Positions 46,766 through 54,682 of a stretch of 64,000 bases of DNA are shown here, piece after piece. The notes beneath the pieces are model-generated. The model made no database searches and had not been told where the DNA came from. It worked only from the letters and a program-made list of their open reading frames with translations. Position 1 is the first letter of the stretch. Every line of letters starts with the position of its first letter. Origin of the DNA: Halomonas ventosae (GTDB lineage: Bacteria > Pseudomonadota > Gammaproteobacteria > Pseudomonadales > Halomonadaceae); NCBI RefSeq assembly GCF_004363555.1, contig NZ_SNZJ01000027.1, positions 1-64,000 of the forward strand, written 5' to 3'. The translations under genes and the position numbers were made by a program.

Positions 46766-47665
46766 TCACCGCGGCAATGGCCAGGTCGTAGAGTGCGCTC
46801 CAGTAGCAGGCCGTGATCCGCGGCGCGCCGCCCACTGCCCGAGCCACACCGAGCCGAGTACGATCATAGCGCCGCCGGCCTGCAGCGGGCTCAGCCTCTG
46901 GTCCAGCAGCATCCAGCCGAGCGCCACGGCGGTCAGCGGACTCATCATTCCGAGCATCGAGACCGCCGCCGGCTCGATGCGGGCGACGCCACGAAACCAC
47001 AGAAAATAGGTCAGGGCGGCGCCAATCAGCCCGAGGTAGCCAAGGCCCACAAGATTGGTCGTTGTCAGGGCGGGCAGCACGGGTTCGCCGAACCAGGCCA
47101 GCGGCGCCAGCAGCAGGCCACCGGCAGTCAGCTGCCAGGCGGTGAAGGTCAACGGCGATACCGGTGGCTGCCACTTGCGGCTGAGCACGGTACCGGCCGA
47201 CATCGAGAGAGCACCTCCGAGACCGGCCGCCAGGCCGAGCGGGTCCAGCTCGGCGGCGGGAGTGAGCACCAGCAGGGCGACCCCGCCGGCACCGGCCAGT
47301 GCCGCCATGACTGACAGCGTCATGATCGGCGTGCCCAGCAGGCCGCGAGCCAGCAGCACCACCCACAGCGCCTGCAGCGAGCCAAGGGTGGCGGCCACGC
47401 CGCCCGGTAGCCGATAAGCCGCCACGAACAGCAACGTCCAGAAGATCGCGAAATTGAAGGCGCCGAGCAACAGCAACCTGCCCCACCAGGCGCGCCCCGG
47501 CAGCCGGCGGACCAGCAACAGCAACAACAGGCCGGCAGGCAGGGCACGGAGCACGGCCAGGGTGACCGGATAGCCCGCGGGCAAGAGCTCGCTGGTGACA
47601 ATGTAGGTGCTGCCCCAGACGGCGGGCGCCAGGGCAGTGAGCAGCAGGTTGGTCAAGCGGTTCAT
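46766..47665 (-). CDS. EamA/DMT family transporter
   Basis: The 299-residue protein has ten hydrophobic helices and two EamA repeats. N-terminal LTALAPAVWGSTYIVTSELLPAGYPVTLAVLRALPAGLLLLL and C-terminal GLIGAALTYFLWFRGVARIEPAAVSMLGMMSPLTAVALGWMLL carry the usual Pro and Trp landmarks. Such exporters move amino acids or metabolites out across the inner membrane; the substrate is unknown. The start at 47665 has GAGG seven bases before it. It follows a DsbA-like gene on the same strand. Confidence 0.87.
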   Translation of the reverse strand: MNRLTNLLLTALAPAVWGSTYIVTSELLPAGYPVTLAVLRALPAGLLLLLLVRRLPGRAWWGRLLLLGAFNFAIFWTLLFVAAYRLPGGVAATLGSLQALWVVLLARGLLGTPIMTLSVMAALAGAGGVALLVLTPAAELDPLGLAAGLGGALSMSAGTVLSRKWQPPVSPLTFTAWQLTAGGLLLAPLAWFGEPVLPALTTTNLVGLGYLGLIGAALTYFLWFRGVARIEPAAVSMLGMMSPLTAVALGWMLLDQRLSPLQAGGAMIVLGSVWLGQWAARRGSRPATGAHSTTWPLPR

Positions 47666-47714
47666 GGCGATGCCTCGCATCGGCAAGGGCACCGGGCTCG
47701 CCCGGCGCAGGAGA

Positions 47715-48380
47715 TCAGGAGGTGAGCTCGTTGGCGACGAGCCGCAGGTTGTCGCGTAGCTGCGCGCGCAGGCTGTCCAAGGGCCCATTGACCAGCCGTT
47801 GTCCCGTCTCGCGCACGATCACCGTGGGCACCACGCTGACCCGCAGCCGCCGGGCCAGTCGCTGATTGGCCTGGACGGCCTCGAGGGTCGCCGGGTCCTC
47901 CATCAGCCGCCAGAAGGCAGAGGTGCCAAACCCGGCTTCTTGGGCGATCGCCCTGAGCACCCTGGGATCCGCGACGTTGTGGGCCTCGCTGAGGTGCGCG
48001 GCCTGGATGGCATCGAACATCTGCCAGTGCCCTGCCTGGCCGGCCAGGGATTGCGCGGCCTGGCAGGCCAGTGCCCCGGGCAAGCCATGGGGATAGTCGA
48101 AGGGAGCCGAGCGCATGCCTTCGATGTTGAAACGCTGGGGTGCCTCACTGGCTTCCTGGCAGGCCGCCCAGTGGTCGAGGATCGTCGCCTTGGCCTGTGC
48201 CATGGAGCCGAAGACTTCCACCATGCGCGCGGGGCTGTCCTGCAGGACGAAGGTACGATGGCGGATGTGCAGCTCGAACTCCTCGGCCAGACGATGCAGC
48301 CGCGGCGACAGGTTGAAGCACCAGCCGCAAACGACATCGTGGAAGAAGTCGAGGTTGAGTGAGGGAGGCGAGAGAGTCAT
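47715..48380 (-). CDS. DsbA-family (FrnE-like) thioredoxin-fold protein
   Basis: The 221-residue protein has an early CGWC motif (Cys18, Cys21) in FFHDVVCGWCFN, a helical insertion and the cis-proline SVVPTVIV near residue 183, as in FrnE/2-hydroxychromene-carboxylate-isomerase-like DsbA relatives. No signal peptide is present, so it is probably a cytosolic dithiol oxidoreductase. It overlaps the wrbA stop by one base, suggesting the pair acts in electrophile or quinone stress. Confidence 0.82.
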   Translation of the reverse strand: MTLSPPSLNLDFFHDVVCGWCFNLSPRLHRLAEEFELHIRHRTFVLQDSPARMVEVFGSMAQAKATILDHWAACQEASEAPQRFNIEGMRSAPFDYPHGLPGALACQAAQSLAGQAGHWQMFDAIQAAHLSEAHNVADPRVLRAIAQEAGFGTSAFWRLMEDPATLEAVQANQRLARRLRVSVVPTVIVRETGQRLVNGPLDSLRAQLRDNLRLVANELTS

Positions 48381-49030
48381 CAGGCGCTCACCTCCTCGGT
48401 AGACTGTGAGGCAAATGACGAGATGTCTCGGCCAGCGGCCAGGCGCGCAGCAATCTCGGCCACGTGGCGTCCTTGGAAGCGGGCGCCAGCCAGTTCCGTA
48501 TCGCTTGGCTGGCGCGAACCGTCCCCGCCAGCCACGGTGCCGGCGCCATAGGGTGAGCCGCCGACGACCTCGTCGTGTCGCATCTGGCCCGAGAAGGTGT
48601 AGGGCAGCCCGGCGATCAGCATGCCGAAATGCAGAAGGGGCACCTGGGTGGAGAGCACCGCCGCCTCATGGCCGCCATGCTGCGAGCCGGTGGAGGTAAA
48701 GACGGCACCCACCTTGCCGACCAGAGAATTGCGTGCCCATAGCCCGCCGGCCTGATCGATGAACTGTTTCATCTGCGCGGCCATGTTGCCGAAGCGCGTC
48801 GGCGTGCCAAGGATGATGGCGTCGTAGTCGGGCAGGTCCTCGACCTTGGCCTCCGGGGTGTCGTCGGCGACATGGCCTGCCGCCTTGCGCACCGCCAGCG
48901 GTGCCGTCTCGGGTACACGACGGATGTCGACTTTTACGCCAGGGACGCTGCGCGCGCCCTCGGCTTCTGCCTCGGCAAGGGTGCGGATATGGCCATAGCT
49001 TGAGTAGTAGAGAACGAGAACGCGGGTCAT
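48380..49030 (-). CDS. wrbA: NAD(P)H:quinone oxidoreductase WrbA
   Basis: The 216-residue flavoprotein matches Wrb[24 protein letters not shown] (FMN phosphate loop), [42 protein letters not shown], and [34 protein letters not shown]. It reduces quinones by two electrons. It is first in a run with the DsbA-like gene and lies 136 bp after a LysR gene. That gap holds a 23-bp inverted repeat suited to LysR binding. Confidence 0.9.
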   Translation of the reverse strand: MTRVLVLYYSSYGHIRTLAEAEAEGARSVPGVKVDIRRVPETAPLAVRKAAGHVADDTPEAKVEDLPDYDAIILGTPTRFGNMAAQMKQFIDQAGGLWARNSLVGKVGAVFTSTGSQHGGHEAAVLSTQVPLLHFGMLIAGLPYTFSGQMRHDEVVGGSPYGAGTVAGGDGSRQPSDTELAGARFQGRHVAEIAARLAAGRDISSFASQSTEEVSA

Positions 49031-49113
49031 GGTGAGCCTCTCTGTTTCGGTGGGGTGACGAAACAGAGCATGAAGCAGCATGAATGCGAGAATAAGCGGG
49101 AAAGGGAAAAGAC

Positions 49114-49136
49114 ATTCTTTACTCATGGTAAAGAAT
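49114..49136. promoter_or_regulatory. Inverted repeat with a LysR-box (T-N11-A), candidate operator for wrbA
   Basis: Perfect 9-bp arms ATTCTTTAC / GTAAAGAAT flank a 5-nt spacer, 84 bases upstream of wrbA. The inner part fits T-N11-A. The adjacent LysR gene on the same strand is the obvious candidate binder. Confidence 0.6.
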
Positions 49137-49166
49137 ATCAGGAGACGCGGGCTTCGGTGTCGGGGG

Positions 49167-50054
49167 TCAGCTCCCCAGCCGTTCCTTGAGATGGTCAAGG
49201 AAAGCCAGGGTCTTGGCATCGGTGCCCAGCCGCGAGGCGGTGACGGCATAGACCTGCCGGGTCGGCAGCTCGAACGCCGGGAGCACCCGCACCAGCTGGC
49301 CGGCCCCCTCGGCCCGATCGGAGATGAAGTCCGGCAGGGCACCGATGCCCCGACCGGCGATCAGCATATCCCGCAGCATCAGGCTGCTGCCGACCTCCAG
49401 GCGCGCGGGGCAAGCCACCGAAACCGCGCCGTCAGGCCCATGCAGCGACCAGTGGCTTACATCATCGGCCAGCAGGTAGCTCACCGCTTCGTGGGTGGCG
49501 AGTTCCTCCGGCATCTGCGGAGTGCCGTGGGCTGCCAGGTAAGCCGGGCTGGCGAACAGCCGCTGATGCACCGGCGCGATGCGGCGGGCGATCAGGCTAG
49601 AGTCCGGCAGGGTGGCGCGCACCCGGATCGACAGATCGAAGCCCCCCTCGACCATGTCGATCACACGGTCCTCGAGGGCCAGCGACACCTCAACCTCGGG
49701 GTAGCGCTCCATGAAACCGGGCAAAAGCGGCGAGAGCACCATCAGGCCGAAGGACTGGGGCGCATTGATACGCAGCCGCCCCCGCACGCGGTCGGTATGC
49801 TCGCGAACCCTTTCCTCGACCTGCTCGACCTCCTCGAGCAGACGGCGACTTTCCTCGTAGTAGAGGCGGCCCTGCTCGGTCAGTGCCATCCGGCGGGTGG
49901 TACGGGTGAGCAAGGTGCAACCCAGGTGCTGCTCCAGGCGCTTGGTGTCGCGACTCAACAGTCCCGGCGATACGCCGAGATCCTCCGCCGCCCTGGAGAA
50001 GCTGCCACGTTCCACGATGCGGCAGAAGGCCCTCATGACCGCCAATCTGTCCAA
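49167..50054 (-). CDS. LysR-family transcriptional regulator
   Basis: Starting at TTG 50054 the product has 295 residues and the classical opening [45 protein letters not shown], then the [19 protein letters not shown] wing and an effector domain. GGAG lies seven bases before the TTG; the in-frame codon at 50150 would add an unlikely N-terminal tail. It is followed on the same strand by wrbA, with an inverted repeat between, so it probably controls wrbA and the DsbA-like gene. Inducer unknown; quinones or electrophiles are plausible. Confidence 0.87.
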   Translation of the reverse strand: MDRLAVMRAFCRIVERGSFSRAAEDLGVSPGLLSRDTKRLEQHLGCTLLTRTTRRMALTEQGRLYYEESRRLLEEVEQVEERVREHTDRVRGRLRINAPQSFGLMVLSPLLPGFMERYPEVEVSLALEDRVIDMVEGGFDLSIRVRATLPDSSLIARRIAPVHQRLFASPAYLAAHGTPQMPEELATHEAVSYLLADDVSHWSLHGPDGAVSVACPARLEVGSSLMLRDMLIAGRGIGALPDFISDRAEGAGQLVRVLPAFELPTRQVYAVTASRLGTDAKTLAFLDHLKERLGS

Positions 50055-50399
50055 GGTATGACTCCGTGCATCCTGCGAGGAAGGGAGGGGCGACTTGCTA
50101 CTCAAAGCAGGTGTGGCCGGCGGCTTCGGTCCAATGGTTACGCAAATCATGCGTCATGCCCGCCCCTTATCCTTGGGTTCAGTGGGCTTGAAGGTGATGC
50201 TCTGCCGATGTTTCCCGCTCGAGAAGGACAACCGCCGTCCTGGTTATACCAGTCATCTTTGGCCGCAAGCCAGTGAATGAGTGCCGCGGGATGCAAGCCA
50301 AGCGATCGTCCAGGAGCCGTACCACCCCGCAACGCTGTCGCCGACACGCCGCCGCTTCGCGGCGAATCGCGCTGCAAGCAGCAGGCCCACGAACCTAGC
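50055..50399. other. Intergenic stretch between the LysR gene and the umuC remnant
   Basis: No supported gene. It should contain the promoter of the minus-strand LysR gene. A short hairpin (CGCCGC-TTC-GCGGCG, 50350-50364) is the only structure noticed. An open frame running into the umuC remnant begins here but has no family-like sequence before about 50400. Confidence 0.45.
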
Positions 50400-50960
50400 A
50401 GCGGCACGCAATGGGTGAAGCTCCAAGATCCTAAGGGCACCGAGACGCGCGGGCTCCTCGAACGAACCGCCTTGGGCGATGTATGGGGCGTCGGCCGGCG
50501 TCTGGTCGAGCGGCCGACCCTGCAGAGCATCGAGACTGCCAGGGATCTCCGCCAGGCCGACCCCAAGGCTATCCGCCGGCGTTACTCCGTTACCCTCGAG
50601 CGAACTTTGCGCGAGCTCCAAGGCACGCCCTGCATCGAGCTCAATGATGTGCGCAACAGGGCCTGGCCGCCATCTACCGGCGCGGGTACCGATTCATGAA
50701 AGCCGGAGTGATGCTGCTGGACCTCGTCAATGCCAACCCGCAGCAGCGCTCGCTGCTGGATACCCCACAGCGCCAAGCCGAATGCGAACGTAGCGAACGC
50801 CTGATGGCCACCCTGGACGAGCTCAAGGAGAAGATGGGGCGTGGAACCGTGAAGCTGGGGTACGCCCAGCAAGAACGCCACTTGGCACCTGCGCTGGGCT
50901 CACCGCACTCCCCGCTGGACGACGAACTGGGTCGAGTTACCGAAAGCTGCCACCTGACAC
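50400..50960 (+). pseudogene. umuC: UmuC (Y-family DNA polymerase V) gene remnant with internal deletion
   Basis: Two fragments can be read. The first (about 50430-50660) gives TALGDVWGVGRRLVERPTLQSIETARDLRQADPKAIRRRYSVTLERTLRELQGTPCIELNDV, the UmuC thumb region. The second (about 50665-50870), in another frame, gives LAAIYRRGYRFMKAGVMLLDL, QQRSLLDTPQR, SERLMATLDELKEKMGRGTVKLG, the UmuC C-terminal part. About 100 or more residues between them, and the N-terminal polymerase palm, are missing. No umuD is next to it. The gene is dead. Confidence 0.75.
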
Positions 50961-51053
50961 AACATAAGACAGATCTAAAATAAAGCGCGGGCTTGCCGAT
51001 CAGACACTCTGATTAGCGAAGAAGCTTCCCGCAGATCGAGTGATAGGTATGAC

Positions 51054-51076
51054 CTTCCATCGTGATGCGATGGAAG
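51054..51076. promoter_or_regulatory. Inverted repeat upstream of a lipoprotein gene
   Basis: Perfect 9-bp arms CTTCCATCG / CGATGGAAG with a 5-nt spacer lie 70 bases upstream of the lipoprotein start. It may be an operator or a hairpin; no binder is suggested. Confidence 0.35.
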
Positions 51077-51145
51077 AAACAGCCTCTTGCCGACTGACAA
51101 AGGGCTTTCATGATGAGAGCCGAAAAAACCATTAAGGAGTTGTTC

Positions 51146-51637
51146 ATGAACGCAGGAAACGCGCGGATGATTGGTTACGGCAAGCTGCTGCTGGCAATGC
51201 TGGTATTGGTGACGGGCTGTGCGGCCAAGGCGTCCTCCTCGGCCAACATGCAAGCTGATCTGAAGGGCTACACCCTCCCGCAGCAGCCCGCGGCCGATGA
51301 GGGTATGGTCTACGTGGTAAGCCCTGAGATGGTAGGCACACTGGTTCGCTTCAATGTCTTCCTGGATGACAAGGCAGATACCTCCGAGGTCGGTTATAAC
51401 CGGGGTAAACAGCATATCTACTTCCCCGTCGAGCCGGGTCAGCACACCGTCTACTCCAAGGCAGAGAACTGGGCTTCCATCGATATCAATGTCGAGCCCG
51501 GCAATACCGTGTTCCTTCGCCAACACCCGAAAATGGGCCTGATGATGGCTCGCAACACTCTCTCCTTGCTGGATGAGTTGGAAGGTACCTACTTCGTCAA
51601 GGAGACAGGGCTGGGAACGCTCAAGCCCGCCGAGTAA
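51146..51637 (+). CDS. Small lipoprotein, DUF2846-like
   Basis: The 163-residue product has a lipoprotein signal with LVLVTGC (Cys about 27) and a mature part GMVYVVSPEMVGTLVRFNVFLDDKADTSEVGYNRGKQHIYFPVEPGQHTVYSKAENWASIDINVEPGNTVFLRQ. This resembles the beta-rich DUF2846 domain. Function is unknown; it should sit in the outer or inner membrane facing the periplasm. AAGGAG precedes the ATG at 51146. It is a single gene followed by a terminator. Confidence 0.75.
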   Translation: MNAGNARMIGYGKLLLAMLVLVTGCAAKASSSANMQADLKGYTLPQQPAADEGMVYVVSPEMVGTLVRFNVFLDDKADTSEVGYNRGKQHIYFPVEPGQHTVYSKAENWASIDINVEPGNTVFLRQHPKMGLMMARNTLSLLDELEGTYFVKETGLGTLKPAE

Positions 51638-51651
51638 CCCCACCCGCTCAA

Positions 51652-51681
51652 GGGCCTTGCCGACCTGGATTGGCAAGGCCC
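51652..51681 (+). terminator. Terminator after the DUF2846-like gene
   Basis: Ten-base arms GGGCCTTGCC / GGCAAGGCCC with a 10-nt loop begin 14 bases past the stop. Confidence 0.6.
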
Positions 51682-51833
51682 ACCGTCGAGACCGCCGAAT
51701 ATTCGCTTGGCGGCATTCCATACGTCCCTTCCATTAGGCAGCTCCATAGCTGTAGGGTCCCGGCTGATCAACATATGGGATCCTACAAATAGCGGTTCGC
51801 TTGAAACTGGAGACCGCCGTCCACGCTATCAGA

Positions 51834-52877
51834 TCAAATATACATCGTGGTTTCATCCTGAAGATGCATGGCACCACTACCTCGCTCAGCAGTGACACTT
51901 GGCGTTTCATCAAAGCGTCTCCGGTAGGCACGTGTGAAGTGCGCCGGTTGGGTAAAACCGGTGGCCAGGGCTGCCTCGGTCACGAGGCAGCGGCTATCGG
52001 CCAACAATTGGCGTGCGCGGTCAAGACGCATCCCCAGATAGCACTGCTGCGGGGTCTCCCCGAAGTAGCGCTGAAACAGTCGCGTCAACTGACGCTGAGA
52101 CTGCCCCACCAGCAGGCACACCTCGGGGATCGGTAGCGCCTGGGCCAAGTTGGCCTCCATCACGGCCAGCGTCCGCACCACGCTGCGTGGTAGCTCCCCA
52201 TACCGGTGTTGCTGACTACCTCCACCATCGCCTCGCGCCCTTTCATGAACGAGCTGCCGCCCCACGGCGTCGGCCAAGGCCGGCCCGTAGGCTCGCTCTA
52301 TCCACTCCAGCATCATGTCGATGCTCGCTGCCCCACCCGAGCCCGTCAGCCGCGTGGTATCGAATTCAAAGCGCGCTGGACTGATCTCCAACTCGGGGAA
52401 CTCGAGACGAAAGGCGGGCACGCTCTCCCAGTGCAGTGCCACCCGGTGCCCCTCCAGCACTCCCGCCCTCGCCAGAATGAAGGGGGCGGTGTCCAGCCCA
52501 CCCAGCCAGCCGCCATGGGCAGCGATGCGCCGCAACACGGCGCGATCCTGGAAGCGTACCGTCGCCTCCGCCTCGTAGGAGGAAACGACCATCAGGCGCG
52601 TGATGTCCTCCAGCGACTCCAGCGCGCCGTCCACGTCGATGCGAACGCCATTGCTGGCCACCACCGCTTCACCGTCCGCCGAGAGTAGCCGCCAGGCAAA
52701 GAGGTCACGGCCGAAGCGATTGGCCACACGCAGCGGCTCAAGCAGGCAGAACAGGGTCAGCATGGAGAAACGCGGAACCAGCCAAACGTTGAGGCTATGT
52801 TCGGCCTGCTCCGGCGTCAGCAGCGGCGGGGAATCGGGGCGTGGATAGGGCCACGCCGTTTCTGGAAAGTCTGTCAT
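51834..52877 (-). CDS. GlxA-family AraC-type regulator (GbdR/ArgR/CdhR-like), divergent from the oxygenase operon
   Basis: The 347-residue regulator has an N-terminal DJ-1/PfpI-like sensing domain (about 28-205; SMLTLFCLLEPLRVANRFG, LMVVSSYEAEATVRF, GGLDTAPFILARAGVLEGHRVALHWES) and a C-terminal AraC double helix-turn-helix (LPIPEVCLLVGQSQRQLTRLFQRYFGETPQQCYLGMRLDRARQLL and VTEAALATGFTQPAHFTRAYRRRF). This class includes sensors of glycine betaine, carnitine and arginine in Pseudomonas. It diverges from the plus-strand operon with only 102 bp between starts, so it is the likely controller. The start at 52877 is the best available but lacks a strong ribosome site. Confidence 0.88.
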   Translation of the reverse strand: MTDFPETAWPYPRPDSPPLLTPEQAEHSLNVWLVPRFSMLTLFCLLEPLRVANRFGRDLFAWRLLSADGEAVVASNGVRIDVDGALESLEDITRLMVVSSYEAEATVRFQDRAVLRRIAAHGGWLGGLDTAPFILARAGVLEGHRVALHWESVPAFRLEFPELEISPARFEFDTTRLTGSGGAASIDMMLEWIERAYGPALADAVGRQLVHERARGDGGGSQQHRYGELPRSVVRTLAVMEANLAQALPIPEVCLLVGQSQRQLTRLFQRYFGETPQQCYLGMRLDRARQLLADSRCLVTEAALATGFTQPAHFTRAYRRRFDETPSVTAERGSGAMHLQDETTMYI

Positions 52878-52979
52878 GGCGAACAGGATCAAGTCTGTGG
52901 CCAATTTAATCAAGTGATACCCGGCAGCGGCGGTTATCGTGGAACGCGACCCCGTAGCACAGTCCGTGGAGACGCCGCC

Positions 52980-54098
52980 ATGACACACGTCACTCCCCTG
53001 GCCAATCGCCGACGCCTGGCCATCGAACACCACGGCCAGCGTGGTGAATTCGCTGCCCTATGGCTGCGCGAACGTAGCCCGGATGCCGAGACCCTGGACC
53101 CACGCACCGGCCAGCGCCTGATCGAGGCCGCCGAGCTGCCGCTGGACCTGAGCATCGAGTCCGCCGAGGTGGCGGAAGGCCGGCTTCGCCTGTGCTTCAG
53201 CGACGGTCATTGCACCGCTTTCGACCTCGCGGCGCTGTTCGACGATCAGGCCAGCGATCCTCCCCGGAAACTCTGGGATGCAGCCGGCGCACCACGCCCC
53301 GAGGCCGACTTCAGCGCTGCCCTGGCGGACGACCAGGCGCTGTCGGATATGCTCGAGGCGCTGCATCGCGATGGCTTCGTGATCGTCTCCGGGGTTCCCA
53401 TCGAGACCGACGGCATGCAGCCGTTGATCGACCGTATCGGTCCGCTACGGCGCACCAACTGGGGGGGCATCGCCGACGTAAAGTCGGTGGCCGACGCCTA
53501 CGACCTGACAATGACCCAGCGGGGCCTGGAGCCGCACACGGACAACCCCTACCGCGACCCCATTCCCGGCTACATCTGGCTGCACTGCCTCACCAACGCC
53601 GCCGAGGGCGGTGACAGCACCTTGGCCGATGGCTTCATGGCGGCCCGGTTGCTGCGCGAGCGAGATCCCGCTGCGTACGCTTGCCTTACCCGGGTCACCC
53701 CCGGCTTCCGCTATCGCGACGCTGACACCCACCTGGAGAGCGAGGGGCCACTGATCGAGCTGGACAGCCACGGCGACCCGGTTCGCGTGCGCTATTCCAA
53801 CCGCACCGAGAGAGTTCCGGCCCTGCCCGCAGAAGAGCTAGAGACGTTCTACGCCGCTCGCCGGGCCTTCTATCAGCTGATCACAGGCCAGGAACTGACG
53901 CTGCAGCTCAAGCTCGATCCGGGCCAGATGTTGATCATGGATAACTATCGCCTGCTGCACGGCCGCAGCGCCTTCCAGCTCGCCGATGGCGTTCGTCACC
54001 TGCGCCAGGGCTACGTCGACCGCGACAGCACGACCAGCCGCCGCCGCGTGCTGCGCCAACGACTGGCCACTTCTCAAGCCCAAGGAGTCCCCGCATGA
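52980..54098 (+). CDS. Gamma-butyrobetaine-hydroxylase/TmpA-like Fe(II)/2-oxoglutarate oxygenase
   Basis: The 372-residue protein has an N-terminal DUF971-like domain (about 1-90) and a TauD-type jelly roll. Iron ligands are His186 and Asp188 in LEPHTDNPYRDPIPGYIWLHCL and His327 in LLHGRSAF, with 2OG-binding Arg near 339-342. It resembles BBOX1 and TmpA, the oxygenase that hydroxylates 2-trimethylaminoethylphosphonate. The LWLRERSPDAETLDP segment lacks the zinc-binding cysteines of BBOX1. GGAG precedes the ATG. The stop overlaps the start of the HD gene (ATGA). The true substrate is unknown: a cationic acid such as gamma-butyrobetaine, trimethylaminoethylphosphonate or 4-guanidinobutyrate would fit the neighbours. 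Confidence 0.82.
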   Translation: MTHVTPLANRRRLAIEHHGQRGEFAALWLRERSPDAETLDPRTGQRLIEAAELPLDLSIESAEVAEGRLRLCFSDGHCTAFDLAALFDDQASDPPRKLWDAAGAPRPEADFSAALADDQALSDMLEALHRDGFVIVSGVPIETDGMQPLIDRIGPLRRTNWGGIADVKSVADAYDLTMTQRGLEPHTDNPYRDPIPGYIWLHCLTNAAEGGDSTLADGFMAARLLRERDPAAYACLTRVTPGFRYRDADTHLESEGPLIELDSHGDPVRVRYSNRTERVPALPAEELETFYAARRAFYQLITGQELTLQLKLDPGQMLIMDNYRLLHGRSAFQLADGVRHLRQGYVDRDSTTSRRRVLRQRLATSQAQGVPA

Positions 54099-54682
54099 AT
54101 CAGGCCCGTTTCCGCCACTTTGGCGAGGCCCAGCGCGACGACTGGGCACTGATCGATGACCGTTTCCGCGACTATGTCGCCGATGCGCCGCGCCGGGTGC
54201 TCGACCATTTGCACCGCCTGGCCGGCGACCATCACGGCTACCCGGTGGATCGCTACGAGCACAGCCTGCAGACGGCAACCCGGGCGCTGCGCGACGGCGC
54301 CGACGAGGAGATGATCGTCTGCGCGCTGCTCCACGACATCGGCGACGACCTGGCGCCGGCCAACCATGCCGAGATTGCCGCGGCCATCCTCGAGCCCTTC
54401 GTCGACCCGCTAAACGCCTGGATGATTCGCCACCACGAGCTCTTCCAGGGCTATCACTACCGCCACTTTTTCGGCCAGGATCCTCACGCCCGCGAGCAGT
54501 ACCGCGACCATCCGGCCTATGAACGCACCGTGCGCTTCTGCGACCACTGGGACCAGGCCAGCTTCGACCCCGACTACGACACCCTCCCCCTCGAACACTT
54601 CGTGCCCATGGTGGAGAAGGTGCTGGGACGTACACCCCGCGGCGGTCTACCCGAGCCGCTCTCCGAGGAGGCACTGCGATGA
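54095..54682 (+). CDS. HD-domain oxygenase-like protein (PhnZ/TmpB-type)
   Basis: The 195-residue HD protein aligns its metal ligands with PhnZ: His56 in YEHSLQ, His80-Asp81, His91 in NHAE, His114 in IRHHE and Asp150 in CDHWD, a diiron set. Tyr54-Glu55 before the first His is also a PhnZ/TmpB feature. The His at HD+4 in PhnZ is absent (HDIGDD). PhnZ and TmpB oxidatively cleave 1-hydroxyphosphonates after a 2OG oxygenase acts, matching the preceding gene. It overlaps both neighbours by ATGA. A plain phosphohydrolase function is the alternative. Confidence 0.78.
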   Translation: MNQARFRHFGEAQRDDWALIDDRFRDYVADAPRRVLDHLHRLAGDHHGYPVDRYEHSLQTATRALRDGADEEMIVCALLHDIGDDLAPANHAEIAAAILEPFVDPLNAWMIRHHELFQGYHYRHFFGQDPHAREQYRDHPAYERTVRFCDHWDQASFDPDYDTLPLEHFVPMVEKVLGRTPRGGLPEPLSEEALR

